Assembly: GCA_046160725.1 (NCBI GenBank)
Contig: JBJXHB010000319.1
Coordinates: 1 to 59,131, forward strand
Reading direction: 5' to 3'
Source of the DNA: JBJXHB01 sp046160725
GTDB taxonomy: Bacteria > Pseudomonadota > Gammaproteobacteria > Burkholderiales > Burkholderiaceae_C
DNA: 59,131 bases
In this document: positions 8,458-16,659 of the stretch, in pieces
Layout: each line of letters begins with the position of its first letter
Position numbering within the stretch: position 1 is the stretch's first letter
The notes under the pieces: model-generated
What the model saw: only the letters and a program-made list of their open reading frames with translations
What the model was told of the DNA's origin: nothing
The model's database searches: none
Translations under genes and position numbers: made by a program

Positions 8458-9747
8458 TCAGCGGCGCCCGCAGTCGACTGCCAGCAGCAGTTGCGTCAGG
8501 TCGTGGAAGCGCGAGGCATCCAGACCGGTCAGCTCGGCGATGCGCTGCATGCGGGCATAGATCGTGTTGGGGTGCACCCGCAACTGCCGCGCCGCGCCCT
8601 GCACATTGAGGTCGGCATCGGCCAGTGCCCGCAGCGTGGCCACCCATTGGCCCCGGGCCTTGGCATCGGCCTCACCCAGTGCCCCCGACCAGGCCGGCAG
8701 CGCGGACTGCACATGCTCGATGCCGCGGTGGACCAGCAGACGCCGGATCGACAACGTCTGGAAAGCCACCATGCGATCACCGACATGGGCAAAGTCCAGA
8801 GCCACCGTGGCCTCATGTACACCGCGCGGAATAAAGGCGGTAGAGGCCTGGTCGCTGGACAGGCCGATCAGCACGGCTGGGCCCAGGGTCAGCAGCTGGT
8901 CCCGGATGCGATCTGCCAGGCTGGCCTGGGCCGCCGTCCAGCCGGATGCGCGACGGGTGTCGGAGAACACCGCCGTCACCAGGTTGCTGCGTACGCCCAC
9001 CAGCACCCGCACCGACTGCGACGCCACTGCGGCGACCATCGCGTCGGCGATGCGCTGCGCCCGCGCCGGGTTCTCCATTTCCAGAGGGTCGGTGGACTGC
9101 GCCAGCGCCACGCAGAAGCTCAGACGCTGCTCCAGGTAGCCGGCGCGCTTCAGCAGCCGCGCGACGCGAGCGTCCGTGGGTTCGTAGCCGCCCGTCAGGA
9201 TGCCCAGCAGCTCGGCGCGTCGGTCGCCCTCGGCCTCGGCAAAGACCTCGGTATGGGCCACGTACTCGCTGGCAAAGACGATGCTGACCGTGCTCAGGTA
9301 GGTCGCCACCAGGTCAGCGGCCTTCTGCGGCCTGGTGTTGCGCACCGACGTGCCTGACGACCGCGGCGTCGAAACGCGGCCCTCCACCCAAGCGGCCAGG
9401 CCCGTCTGCATGCAGCGATAGGCCTGCAACGCCGCACCGATGGGCAGCCCCAGTCCCGCCAGCCGGCGCGCATAGGCCTGCACAAAGCCGAAGCCGCCCA
9501 CCGCGCCACCCGCCAGCAGACGGCCCAGCTCATCGACATGCGCGCCGGCATGTTGCTGCAGGTCCTGTCGGACCGCGGCATCAGCTGCCTCGCTGAAAGC
9601 GGGTACCGCCTGGGCCACGGCCGCCGACAGGCCCGCGATAAGGTCCTCGCGCGGCGGCCCCTTGGCGGCGCCGGCGCGGCGGCCACGGCCCGCCAGCGCC
9701 TGCAGCGCCCGGACCAGGCTCTCGTCGCCACCCGGCTGGTCGGCCAT
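8458..9747 (-). CDS. PucR/CdaR-type transcriptional regulator
   Basis: A 429-residue regulator with the PucR C-terminal helix-turn-helix near residues 385-412 (LNVQGAARQLRVHPNTIYAR). It is preceded by a GGDEF-like CdaR middle domain (residues about 190-340) and an N-terminal helical region of the RsbRD/PucR type. Such proteins often control catabolic genes nearby. It is divergent from the YCII-like gene at 9872 across 124 bp and convergent with soeC. Which side it regulates is not shown by the sequence. Start ATG 9747 is the natural one. Confidence 0.85.
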   Translation of the reverse strand: MADQPGGDESLVRALQALAGRGRRAGAAKGPPREDLIAGLSAAVAQAVPAFSEAADAAVRQDLQQHAGAHVDELGRLLAGGAVGGFGFVQAYARRLAGLGLPIGAALQAYRCMQTGLAAWVEGRVSTPRSSGTSVRNTRPQKAADLVATYLSTVSIVFASEYVAHTEVFAEAEGDRRAELLGILTGGYEPTDARVARLLKRAGYLEQRLSFCVALAQSTDPLEMENPARAQRIADAMVAAVASQSVRVLVGVRSNLVTAVFSDTRRASGWTAAQASLADRIRDQLLTLGPAVLIGLSSDQASTAFIPRGVHEATVALDFAHVGDRMVAFQTLSIRRLLVHRGIEHVQSALPAWSGALGEADAKARGQWVATLRALADADLNVQGAARQLRVHPNTIYARMQRIAELTGLDASRFHDLTQLLLAVDCGRR

Positions 9748-9871
9748 CTTGTGAACTCCCCACAGTCAGATGGCCAAATTGTGGCGGCACTCGCCATTGC
9801 GGTCACTGGATCATGTGAATACTCTCCAGGCCGGACGCGAATCAACGCGGCCCATCCACCGGAGCAACACC

Positions 9872-10186
9872 ATGGCCAAGTACCTGTTTGTCTATCACGG
9901 CGGCAAGCCGCCCTCCAACCCCGATGACGTCAAGGCAACGATGGACGCCTGGGGCGCGTGGTTCGGATCGATGGGCGCGGCCGTCATCGACGGCGGCAAC
10001 CCCGTGGGCAAGTCCAGCACCGTGCGGTCCGACGGCTCGCTGGTCGACGGTGGCGGGGCCAACCCGACCAGCGGCTACAGCCTGATCGAGGCCGCCAACC
10101 TGGAGGACGCCCACCGCAAGGCGGCGGGCTGCCCCTTGCTCAAGGCCGGCGGCAGCATCGAGATTGCCCAAGCACTCGACATGTAG
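9872..10186 (+). CDS. YCII-related small protein
   Basis: A 104-residue cytoplasmic protein of the YCII/DGPF-like fold. The opening AKYLFVYHGGKPP, the central STVRSDGSLVDGGGANPTSG and the SLIEAANLEDAHRKAAGCPL segment are typical: a first strand, a loop, and a final pair of strand and helix. YCII-like proteins are small alpha/beta-barrel dimers with few assigned reactions, so no reaction is proposed. It starts at ATG 9872 with GGAG 6 bases before. It is 59 bases upstream of a MAPEG-like gene and probably co-transcribed with it. Confidence 0.8.
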   Translation: MAKYLFVYHGGKPPSNPDDVKATMDAWGAWFGSMGAAVIDGGNPVGKSSTVRSDGSLVDGGGANPTSGYSLIEAANLEDAHRKAAGCPLLKAGGSIEIAQALDM

Positions 10187-10245
10187 CCGCGGCCGGCTGG
10201 CCATCTCCATCCGACATAACCTACCAAACAACCGGACGCACCACC

Positions 10246-10638
10246 ATGACCCCAGACCTGCGCTACCTGGCTTTCACCGCGATGCTGACGGGATCGCTCT
10301 GGATCCCCTATGTCATCTGCCAGGTGATGACCAACGGCTTTCTCACCCCGACGAACTATGCCGACCCGCAACCGCGCCCGGTGCCGCTATGGGGCAAGCG
10401 GGCCGACCGGGCGCTGATGAACGGCATCGAGGTCCTGGGCACCTTCGCGGCCCTGGTCATCGTTGCCCATCTGGCCGGCAAGGCCAATACGACGACGGCC
10501 ATGTGGGCCGCGGTCTTCTTCTGGGCACGCGCCGCCCATGCCGTCGTCTACTGGCTGGCCGTGCCCTATATCCGCACGGTGCTCTTCACCGTGGGCTATG
10601 TGGCGATGCTGGGCATCTTCTGGGAGATCGTCCGCTGA
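10246..10638 (+). CDS. MAPEG-family membrane protein
   Basis: A 130-residue protein with four predicted transmembrane helices. It fits the bacterial MAPEG family, a group that includes microsomal glutathione-transferase-like proteins. The segment RADRALMNGIEVLGTFAALV, with an Asn-Glu pair inside helix 2, and ARAAHAVVYWLAVPYIRTV in helix 3 are family-typical. Substrate and glutathione use cannot be stated. It probably shares a transcript with the YCII-like gene upstream and is convergent with the enoyl-CoA hydratase gene, 16 bases away. Confidence 0.8.
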   Translation: MTPDLRYLAFTAMLTGSLWIPYVICQVMTNGFLTPTNYADPQPRPVPLWGKRADRALMNGIEVLGTFAALVIVAHLAGKANTTTAMWAAVFFWARAAHAVVYWLAVPYIRTVLFTVGYVAMLGIFWEIVR

Positions 10639-10654
10639 CTGCGCCGGCCAGGGC

Positions 10655-11437
10655 CTACTCTCCCTGAAACCGCGGCTCGCGCCGCGCCGCCATGGCAGCC
10701 ACGCCCTCGCGGAAGTCGGCGGTCTTGAACTGCGCGTTCTGCTCGGTGCTCTCGCGGGCCACGGCCAGGCGGATCTGCTCGACCAGGCCCTGGCGCAGCG
10801 TGTCGCGGGTGGCCTGCACCGCCAGAGGCGCAGAGATGGCGATCTCGCGGGCCAGTTTGGCTGCTTCGGCCCGCACCTGGTCCTGCGGCACCAGCAGGTC
10901 GGCCATCCCCATCGCATGTGCCTCAACTCCGCCGATGCGCCGCCCGGTGTAGAACAGCAGGGCCGCCTTCTGCACGCCCACCAGGCGCGGCAGGGTCACA
11001 GACAGGCCAAAGCCCGGGTGGAAGCCCAGCCGGTTGAAGTTGGCCGAGAAGCGCGCCTCCGGGCAGGTGACACGGAAATCACCCACCAGCGCCAAGCCCA
11101 GCCCGCCGCCGATGGCCGGGCCCTGTACCGCGGCCACCACCGGTTTGCGGCAGGCGAACATGCGCAGCGCCTCGCCGTAGATCGGGTTGACGGCGCGCGG
11201 GCTGCGGTGCGGCGGCGTGGCGTCGCGGTTGGTGAAGTCCGCGCCGGCACAGAAGGCCGTGCCCTGCGCCGCCAGCACGATGGCATGGCAGCGGCGGTCG
11301 GCCTCCAGGTCCTCGAAGGCGTCGGCCAGGTGCTGGATCAGCGGAATGGTGAAGAAGTTGTGCGGCGGGCGGCACATCTCGACCGTGGCCACGGGGCCGT
11401 CGAAAGTGACCTGCACGTCCGGGTTGTCATCGCTCAT
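10655..11437 (-). CDS. Enoyl-CoA hydratase/isomerase family protein
   Basis: A crotonase-fold enzyme of 260 residues, expected to act on an unsaturated acyl-CoA next to the dehydrogenases upstream. Visible motifs are AIVLAAQGTAFCAGADFTNR (oxyanion-hole region, about residues 55-75) and AVQGPAIGGGLGLALVGDFR (about 105-125). The Glu pair used by classical hydratases is not obvious in the second motif, so isomerase, lyase or hydratase activity are all possible. ATG 11437 is chosen; upstream codons in the same frame belong to the neighbouring gene. It is the last gene of a three-gene minus-strand operon with both acyl-CoA dehydrogenases. Confidence 0.87.
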   Translation of the reverse strand: MSDDNPDVQVTFDGPVATVEMCRPPHNFFTIPLIQHLADAFEDLEADRRCHAIVLAAQGTAFCAGADFTNRDATPPHRSPRAVNPIYGEALRMFACRKPVVAAVQGPAIGGGLGLALVGDFRVTCPEARFSANFNRLGFHPGFGLSVTLPRLVGVQKAALLFYTGRRIGGVEAHAMGMADLLVPQDQVRAEAAKLAREIAISAPLAVQATRDTLRQGLVEQIRLAVARESTEQNAQFKTADFREGVAAMAARREPRFQGE

Positions 11438-11448
11438 GGTGGTGGCCT

Positions 11449-12513
11449 TCAGAAGTGCTTGCGGGTGATGGCGGGCCAGAAGCCACTGGCGCGGGCCAGG
11501 ATGGCGGCGCGGCCCAGCTCGGCGGCCCAATGGGCGTCGGTGCCGAACTCCTCGCGCCAGGACCACAGGCGCCGGGTCGCGAAGTGCAGCGCATGCTCAT
11601 GCGTGAAGCCGATGGCGCCATGCACCTGGTGTGCGATGCCGGTGCCGCGGCTGGCGGCCTCACCGGCGCGCACCTTGGCCACGGCGGTGCTGAAGCGCGT
11701 GGCGATGGCGTCCCGGGCCTGGCTGTCGGGCGCGTCGGCCATCGCCGCCAGCGTGGCGGTGCGGGCGGCGGCCACGTCGCCGGCCATCAGGGCCAGGTTC
11801 TGCTGGATCGCCTGGTTCCGGCCGATGGGCTTGCCGAACTGCACGCGCTCGCCGGCATAGCGCACCGCCTGCTCCAGCGCCGACTCCAGGGCACCGACCA
11901 TCATGGCGCTGCGGGCCAGGGCGCCCAAGGTCCAGGCCGGCTGGGCCAGCGCCAGCGGGCACGCGGCCATCGCGCTCACCACGGCGCCCTGCAGCACCAG
12001 CGTGTCCGAGGGCAACCCGGCCAGGTTGGCATGCGGCCGCAACTGCACACCCGCGGCGCCGCCCAGCGGCAGCAGTCCCAGGCGGCCGTCGGCCAGCGAC
12101 ACCAGCGCCGCCTGCGCGTGCCGGGCCCAGGGCACGGCATGCGCGGTGCCGGTGACGCGCAGGCCGTCGACGACCAGGTCGTTGCCACAGCCCTGTTCGA
12201 TCAGCGTCAGCGGCCCGGACGGCAGGTCGAAGCCCGCCATGGAAGCCAGCAGGCTGGCGACCATGGTCTCGGCCAGCGGCAGCGGTACCTGCCAGTAGCC
12301 CAGGCCGCGCAGCAGCGGGTAGGCCGCCGTCCAGCCCTGGCCGAACCCGCCAGACGCCTCACGGGCCAGCAGCAGCGGAAAGCCGGCGTCCGCCACCTGC
12401 TGCCAGAGCGCTGCATCCAGCCCGCCCTGCTCGGCCTGCTCGCGCTGGGCCTTGCCGACCTGCTCGGCGAAGAGCCGGTTGGCGCTGTCTTCGATCAAGG
12501 TGTCGGTGCTCAT
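11449..12513 (-). CDS. Acyl-CoA dehydrogenase, short subunit
   Basis: A flavoprotein-type acyl-CoA dehydrogenase of 354 residues, shorter than the usual 380-400. The C-terminal domain has ERVQFGKPIGRNQAIQQNLA and HQVHGAIGFTHEHALHFATR, both typical of the family. The N-terminal substrate domain is weaker. Its start overlaps the stop of the longer dehydrogenase gene (12510-12513). A short and a long dehydrogenase in tandem resemble the heteromeric enzymes of steroid and ring-acid side-chain oxidation (FadE26/27-like), where the two chains share FAD and active sites. That quaternary structure is an inference. The substrate is unknown. Confidence 0.85.
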   Translation of the reverse strand: MSTDTLIEDSANRLFAEQVGKAQREQAEQGGLDAALWQQVADAGFPLLLAREASGGFGQGWTAAYPLLRGLGYWQVPLPLAETMVASLLASMAGFDLPSGPLTLIEQGCGNDLVVDGLRVTGTAHAVPWARHAQAALVSLADGRLGLLPLGGAAGVQLRPHANLAGLPSDTLVLQGAVVSAMAACPLALAQPAWTLGALARSAMMVGALESALEQAVRYAGERVQFGKPIGRNQAIQQNLALMAGDVAAARTATLAAMADAPDSQARDAIATRFSTAVAKVRAGEAASRGTGIAHQVHGAIGFTHEHALHFATRRLWSWREEFGTDAHWAAELGRAAILARASGFWPAITRKHF

Positions 12514-13649
12514 CGCAGGTCCAGCCCCTTGGCAATGATGCCGCGCAGGATCTCGCGCGTGCCGCCACGCAGCGAGAACGACGGCACCGCCAGCGTGGTG
12601 TAACGCATCGACTGGGCCAGCGTGCTGTCGGGCGCCACCTGGCCACCGAACAGGTCGTGCGCGATGTCGGGCATGGCCTGCTCGACCAGCGCGCCCTGGT
12701 CCTTGACCAGCGCGGCCGCCAGCGCCGGGTTCTCGCCGCGCGCCAGCATCGCGGCCACGCCCAGCGACATCTGCCGCAGCGTGCCGTACTGGGCCACCAC
12801 CCGGCCCAGGGCCACGGCCTGCCGGTCATTGCCGGCGTCGGCCACGTCCAGCATCTCCAGCAGCAGCTGGCTGCTGCTGAGGTAGCGCTCGGGGCCGCTG
12901 TGCTCGAAGGCCAGCTCGGCCCCGACCTGCTTCCAGCCGTCGCCCTCGGTGCCGATCAGGTGGTCGGCGGGCACGAACACGTCGTCGAGGGTGACCTCGT
13001 TGAAGTCATGCTCGCCGAGCTGGTTGATGATCGGCCGCACCGTGATGCCGGGCGTGGCCATGTCGATCAGGAACTGCGACATGCCGCCATGGCGGTCGGT
13101 ATCCCGGCCCTCGGTGCGCACCAGGGCGATCATGTAGTGGACCCGGTGCGCGCCGGAGGTCCAGACCTTGCGCCCGTTGATGACCCAGCCCTCGCCCTGG
13201 CGCACCGCCCGGGTGCGGATGGACGCCAGGTCGGAGCCGGAGTCGGGCTCGCTCATGCCGATGCAGAAGAAGGCCTCGCCGCGGGCGATGCGCGGCACGA
13301 TGCGCGGCGCCAGCACGTCGGGCGAGTAGCGCATCAGCAGCGGGCCGCTCTGCCGCTCGGCGATCCAGTGCGCGCCGACGGGGGCGCCCACGGCCAGCAT
13401 CTCCTCCAGCACCACATAGCGCTCGAGCATGCTGCGCTCCTGGCCGCCGTAGTGCCGGGGCCAGGTCATGCCCAGCCAGCCACGCTCGCCCATCCGGCGG
13501 CTGAAGGCCACGTCCACGCCCGACCAGTTGCGGTTGCGCCGCAGCGGCGGGATGTCCGCCATGGCCTCGGCCAGGAACGCCCGCACCTCGGCCCGCAGGG
13601 CGTCGCAGGACGGCGGCAGCGTGCCGGGGTCGATCTTCAAGCCCTGCAT
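12510..13649 (-). CDS. Acyl-CoA dehydrogenase, long subunit
   Basis: A 379-residue acyl-CoA dehydrogenase. Family features include GWLGMTWPRHYGGQERSMLE, the FAD-binding CIGMSEPDSGSDLASIRTRA near residues 130-150, VINGRKVWTSGAHRVHYMIA, and the C-terminal SLRGGTREILRGIIAKGL. ATG 13649 is chosen over upstream in-frame codons that lie in the divergent promoter region. It is the first gene of the dehydrogenase-dehydrogenase-hydratase operon and is divergent from the CaiB gene at 13772, with a probable TetR operator between them. Confidence 0.88.
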   Translation of the reverse strand: MQGLKIDPGTLPPSCDALRAEVRAFLAEAMADIPPLRRNRNWSGVDVAFSRRMGERGWLGMTWPRHYGGQERSMLERYVVLEEMLAVGAPVGAHWIAERQSGPLLMRYSPDVLAPRIVPRIARGEAFFCIGMSEPDSGSDLASIRTRAVRQGEGWVINGRKVWTSGAHRVHYMIALVRTEGRDTDRHGGMSQFLIDMATPGITVRPIINQLGEHDFNEVTLDDVFVPADHLIGTEGDGWKQVGAELAFEHSGPERYLSSSQLLLEMLDVADAGNDRQAVALGRVVAQYGTLRQMSLGVAAMLARGENPALAAALVKDQGALVEQAMPDIAHDLFGGQVAPDSTLAQSMRYTTLAVPSFSLRGGTREILRGIIAKGLDLR

Positions 13650-13719
13650 CGGACGGCCTCCTGTAGGGGTGGGCCCGGTCGCGACGATGCGCGGCCGGTG
13701 CGGGTCATTCTGGATTGAA

Positions 13720-13739
13720 TATGTTGGTCGCTCAACAAA
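13720..13739. promoter_or_regulatory. Probable TetR-type operator between divergent acyl-CoA operons
   Basis: The 122-bp gap between the acyl-CoA dehydrogenase start and the CaiB start contains the inverted repeat TGTTG-N6-CAACA (13722-13726/13733-13737), with one further matching outer pair. It lies where a repressor would cover both promoters. The TetR gene at the end of the CaiB operon is the obvious candidate to bind it. No experimental support can be read from sequence. Confidence 0.45.
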
Positions 13740-13771
13740 CATTGGTGCTGGCTTACCCCAACCCGCCATCC

Positions 13772-15022
13772 ATGAGCACACCTGCGCCGTCGCCCGCATC
13801 CGGCACGCCGCCGCGCCGCACCGGGCCGCTGGCCGGCGTTCGGGTGCTGGACCTCACCGCGGTGGTGCTGGGCCCGCTGGCGACACAGATCCTGGGCGAC
13901 TTCGGCGCCGACGTCATCAAGGTCGAGCCGCCCGAAGGTGACCTGATGCGTGCCAATGGCGTCTCCCGCGTGCGCGGCATGAGTTCCATCTTCCTGGCCA
14001 TCAACCGCAACAAGCGATCGCTGGCCATCGACCTGAAGCAGCCGGCGGGCGTGGCCGCCCTGCGGCGCCTGCTGCCCACGGTCGACGTGCTGGTACACAA
14101 CATGCGGACCGCCGCGATCGAGCGCCTCGGGCTCGGCCATGCCGCCTGCGCCGCGGCTAACCCGCGACTGGTGTACTGCGTCGCCACGGGCTTCGGCGAG
14201 GACGGGCCGGATGCGGGCAAGCCGGCCTTCGACGACGTGATCCAGGCCGCCTGCGGGCTGGCCGGATTGATCGGGCATGCGTCGGGCACGCCCGACTACG
14301 TGCCGTCGCTGATCGCCGACAAGACCACCGGCATGGCCCTGGCCAATGCCGTGATGGCCGCGCTGTACGAGCGCACCGGCAGCGGCCTGGGCCAGTATGT
14401 CGAGGTGCCGATGTTCGAGACCATGGTCAGCTTCACCCTGGCCGAGCACCTGGGCGGCCGCACCTATCAGCCGCCGACCGGCCCGGCCGGCTATGCGCGG
14501 CTGCTGTCGGGCGGCCGCAAGCCTGCGCCCACCCTGGACGGCCATGTGGCCCTGTTGCCCTACACGGCCGAGCACTGGCGCCGGTTCTTCACCCATGCCG
14601 GCCGGGCCGACCTGGCCGCAGTATGGGGCGGCGACGACCGCCATGGCCGCAATGCTCGCATCCACGAGCTGTATGCCGACATGACGGCCATCACGCAGAC
14701 CATGACCACCGCCGGCCTGCTGGCCATGTGCCAGCAGCTGGATATACCGGCCACCCGCATCACCGCCATCGACGACCTGCCCGACCATCCACACCTGCAG
14801 GCCGTCGGCCTGTTCGAGCCGCAGGTGCATCCGACGGTTGGCCCTATGGTGGCGATGCGCCCCGCGACGCGCTTTGCCCGCACACCTGCCGAGCTCGCCC
14901 TGCCCGCGCCCACGCTCGGCCAGCACAGCGCGGAGGTGCTGGCCGAGGCCGGCCTGACGCCCGACGAGATCGACGCGCTGCAGGCCCAGGGCGTGGTGGG
15001 TGCCGCCGGAGCGCCGGCGTGA
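13772..15022 (+). CDS. CaiB/BaiF (class III) CoA-transferase
   Basis: A family III CoA-transferase of 416 residues that would move CoA between carboxylic acids, probably activating the substrate for the divergent dehydrogenase operon. The N-terminal Rossmann-like domain reads LAGVRVLDLTAVVLGPLATQ and GADVIKVEPPEGD. The likely catalytic Asp183 is in LIADKTTGMALANAVMAAL. ATG 13772 is chosen over a TTG at 13715 because homology begins shortly after it. Its stop overlaps the GTG start of the TetR gene. The acyl donor and acceptor are unknown. Confidence 0.9.
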   Translation: MSTPAPSPASGTPPRRTGPLAGVRVLDLTAVVLGPLATQILGDFGADVIKVEPPEGDLMRANGVSRVRGMSSIFLAINRNKRSLAIDLKQPAGVAALRRLLPTVDVLVHNMRTAAIERLGLGHAACAAANPRLVYCVATGFGEDGPDAGKPAFDDVIQAACGLAGLIGHASGTPDYVPSLIADKTTGMALANAVMAALYERTGSGLGQYVEVPMFETMVSFTLAEHLGGRTYQPPTGPAGYARLLSGGRKPAPTLDGHVALLPYTAEHWRRFFTHAGRADLAAVWGGDDRHGRNARIHELYADMTAITQTMTTAGLLAMCQQLDIPATRITAIDDLPDHPHLQAVGLFEPQVHPTVGPMVAMRPATRFARTPAELALPAPTLGQHSAEVLAEAGLTPDEIDALQAQGVVGAAGAPA

Positions 15023-15714
15023 CGGCAGCGGGCCGTGCGCCGGCCGCAAGCCCGCGGCGCGCGGCGAGCAGCAGGCCGGGCCGTCCCGCCGGTCACGCGG
15101 CCCGGCCACGCCGCACCCATGCCGAGCGCCGTGAGGCCGCCGAACAGCGGCTGCTGGAGGCGGCCATGGAGATCGTCGCCCAACGCGGCTCGGTGCGCAT
15201 GACACTGGCCGAGGTCGGCGCGGCCGCCGGCTACAGCCGCGGCCTGGCGACGCACCGGTTCGGCAGCAAGGCCGGGCTGGTGCATGCCCTGGCCGGCTAC
15301 ATCGGCGAGCGCTTCGGCGAGCAGCGGTCACGTGGCCCCGCCGTCGCACCCGGCCTGGCCGCCATCCTGGCCAACATCCACTTCTACTTCAGCCGCAAGG
15401 GCGGCGCCTGGACGGCCACGCGCGCCCTGCTGGTCATGATGACCGAAAGCTGCATGGCGCCCGGCGTCGACCTGCGGCGCGAGGTGGCGGCCTACAACCG
15501 GACTGCGCTGGCCTGGTTCGAGCAGCACATCCGCACCGGCATCGAGCAGGGCGAGATCGCGGCCGGCCACGACCCGCGCGTCACCGCCGTCATCCTGCTC
15601 GGCGCCATGCGCGGCGTGATGCTGCAGTGGCTGGTGGACGACCGCATCAAGCTGGCCGCGGTGCGCGACCGGCTGTTGCTGCTGGCCGAGCAGATCCTGC
15701 GCGGCCGCGGGTAG
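15019..15714 (+). CDS. TetR-family transcriptional regulator
   Basis: A 231-residue TetR-type repressor. After a basic, Pro/Ala-rich N-terminal stretch of about 40 residues comes the helix-turn-helix (AEVGAAAGYSRGLATHRFGS) near residues 55-90, then an all-helical ligand domain. The GTG start overlaps the CaiB stop (GTGA), so the two are co-translated. Position suggests it controls the CaiB gene and the divergent acyl-CoA dehydrogenase operon through the inverted repeat near 13730. The inducer is probably an acyl-CoA, by analogy with similar operons. Confidence 0.86.
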   Translation: MTAAGRAPAASPRRAASSRPGRPAGHAARPRRTHAERREAAEQRLLEAAMEIVAQRGSVRMTLAEVGAAAGYSRGLATHRFGSKAGLVHALAGYIGERFGEQRSRGPAVAPGLAAILANIHFYFSRKGGAWTATRALLVMMTESCMAPGVDLRREVAAYNRTALAWFEQHIRTGIEQGEIAAGHDPRVTAVILLGAMRGVMLQWLVDDRIKLAAVRDRLLLLAEQILRGRG

Positions 15715-15745
15715 CCCGCCACACGATCTGCGCCGCCACCAACCT

Positions 15746-15790
15746 CGGGGTTATCCCCGCATTGCCGCCGCGGCGGTTCACAGATGCGAA
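15746..15790. promoter_or_regulatory. Palindromic sites upstream of the mutase-cluster IclR gene
   Basis: Two palindromes precede the IclR gene at 15887. CGGGG-TTAT-CCCCG lies at 15746-15759, and TTCACA-GA-TGCGAA, an inverted repeat with one mismatch, lies at 15777-15790. A close copy of the second site and a GGGGTTAT half of the first recur at 27235-27273 with the same 21-base spacing. This makes them strong candidates for operator sites of this regulator. Confidence 0.5.
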
Positions 15791-15886
15791 TAGTGCGTCC
15801 GCAAGTGTGGCCCTGGTCGGCGTTCCTCACTAGACTGCGCTGAAGGTCAAGCCGACCCAGGGATCGTCAACGCAGCCGGAGCCCCT

Positions 15887-16648
15887 ATGGCGCGTGTCGT
15901 GAAGTCCGCCGTGCGTGTGTTGGAGGTGCTCGAGCTCTTCGACCGCCTGCAGCGCGAAGCCACGGTCAGCGAGATCGCGGCGACCCTGGGCTACCCGATG
16001 TCCAGCACATCGATGCTGCTGTGCAACCTGCTGGAGCGCGGCTACCTGCGCCACGGGCCGGACCAGCGCACCTACTTTCCGACACCGCGCGTGGCCCTGC
16101 TGGGCAGCTGGATCGAGCCGCTGCTGGCCCCGCAGGGCGAGGTGCTGCAGGTGATGGCCGAACTGGGCGAGGCCACCGGCGAGACCATCATCCTGGCCGC
16201 GCCGACACGCGACCAGGCCCAGTACATCCACGTCGTGCCCGCGACCAGCACCATGCGCATGCACGTCGGCCCGGGCACCATGCGGCCGCTGGTGGCATCG
16301 GGGCTGGGCCGGGTGCTGCTGTCGGCCTTGCCGGACGAGCGGCTGCGCCACCTGGTGCAGCGCCACAACGATGGCCCGGCGGTGGGCGGCAACCCGGTCA
16401 GCCTGTCCGCCCTGCAGCGCGAGCTGGCGGCGATCCGGGTGCGCGGCTACTCGGTGGTGCTGCGCGGGCTCATACCCGGGGCCGGCGTCATCGGCATGCT
16501 GCTGCCGCTGGAGGTGGGCGGGTTGCCCCTGGCCCTGGGCGTGGGCGGCTGGGTGCGCGAGATCCGCCAGCGCCAGCAGGAGTATGTCGGCCTGATGCGC
16601 GACGCCATCGACCGCCACCTGCGGCCGCGTCCGCGCTCGGTGGCCTGA
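15887..16648 (+). CDS. IclR-family transcriptional regulator of the mutase cluster
   Basis: A 253-residue IclR protein. The winged helix-turn-helix spans about residues 5-60 (ATVSEIAATLGYPMSSTSML). The effector domain spans about 80-245, with GPGTMRPLVASGLGRVLLSA in the ligand region. It is the first gene of a plus-strand run that continues with the alcohol dehydrogenase 11 bases later. A repeated palindrome in its own promoter and in the distal divergent promoter near 27.2 kb suggests autoregulation and control of both halves of the cluster. This is an inference. ATG 15887 gives a normal N-terminus. Confidence 0.87.
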   Translation: MARVVKSAVRVLEVLELFDRLQREATVSEIAATLGYPMSSTSMLLCNLLERGYLRHGPDQRTYFPTPRVALLGSWIEPLLAPQGEVLQVMAELGEATGETIILAAPTRDQAQYIHVVPATSTMRMHVGPGTMRPLVASGLGRVLLSALPDERLRHLVQRHNDGPAVGGNPVSLSALQRELAAIRVRGYSVVLRGLIPGAGVIGMLLPLEVGGLPLALGVGGWVREIRQRQQEYVGLMRDAIDRHLRPRPRSVA

Positions 16649-16659
16649 GCCGCTGGGCC

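Noticed and set aside
16021..16659. N-terminal extension of the alcohol dehydrogenase
   Set aside because: It overlaps the IclR gene in another frame and has no homology-like content; the dehydrogenase family begins just after 16660.
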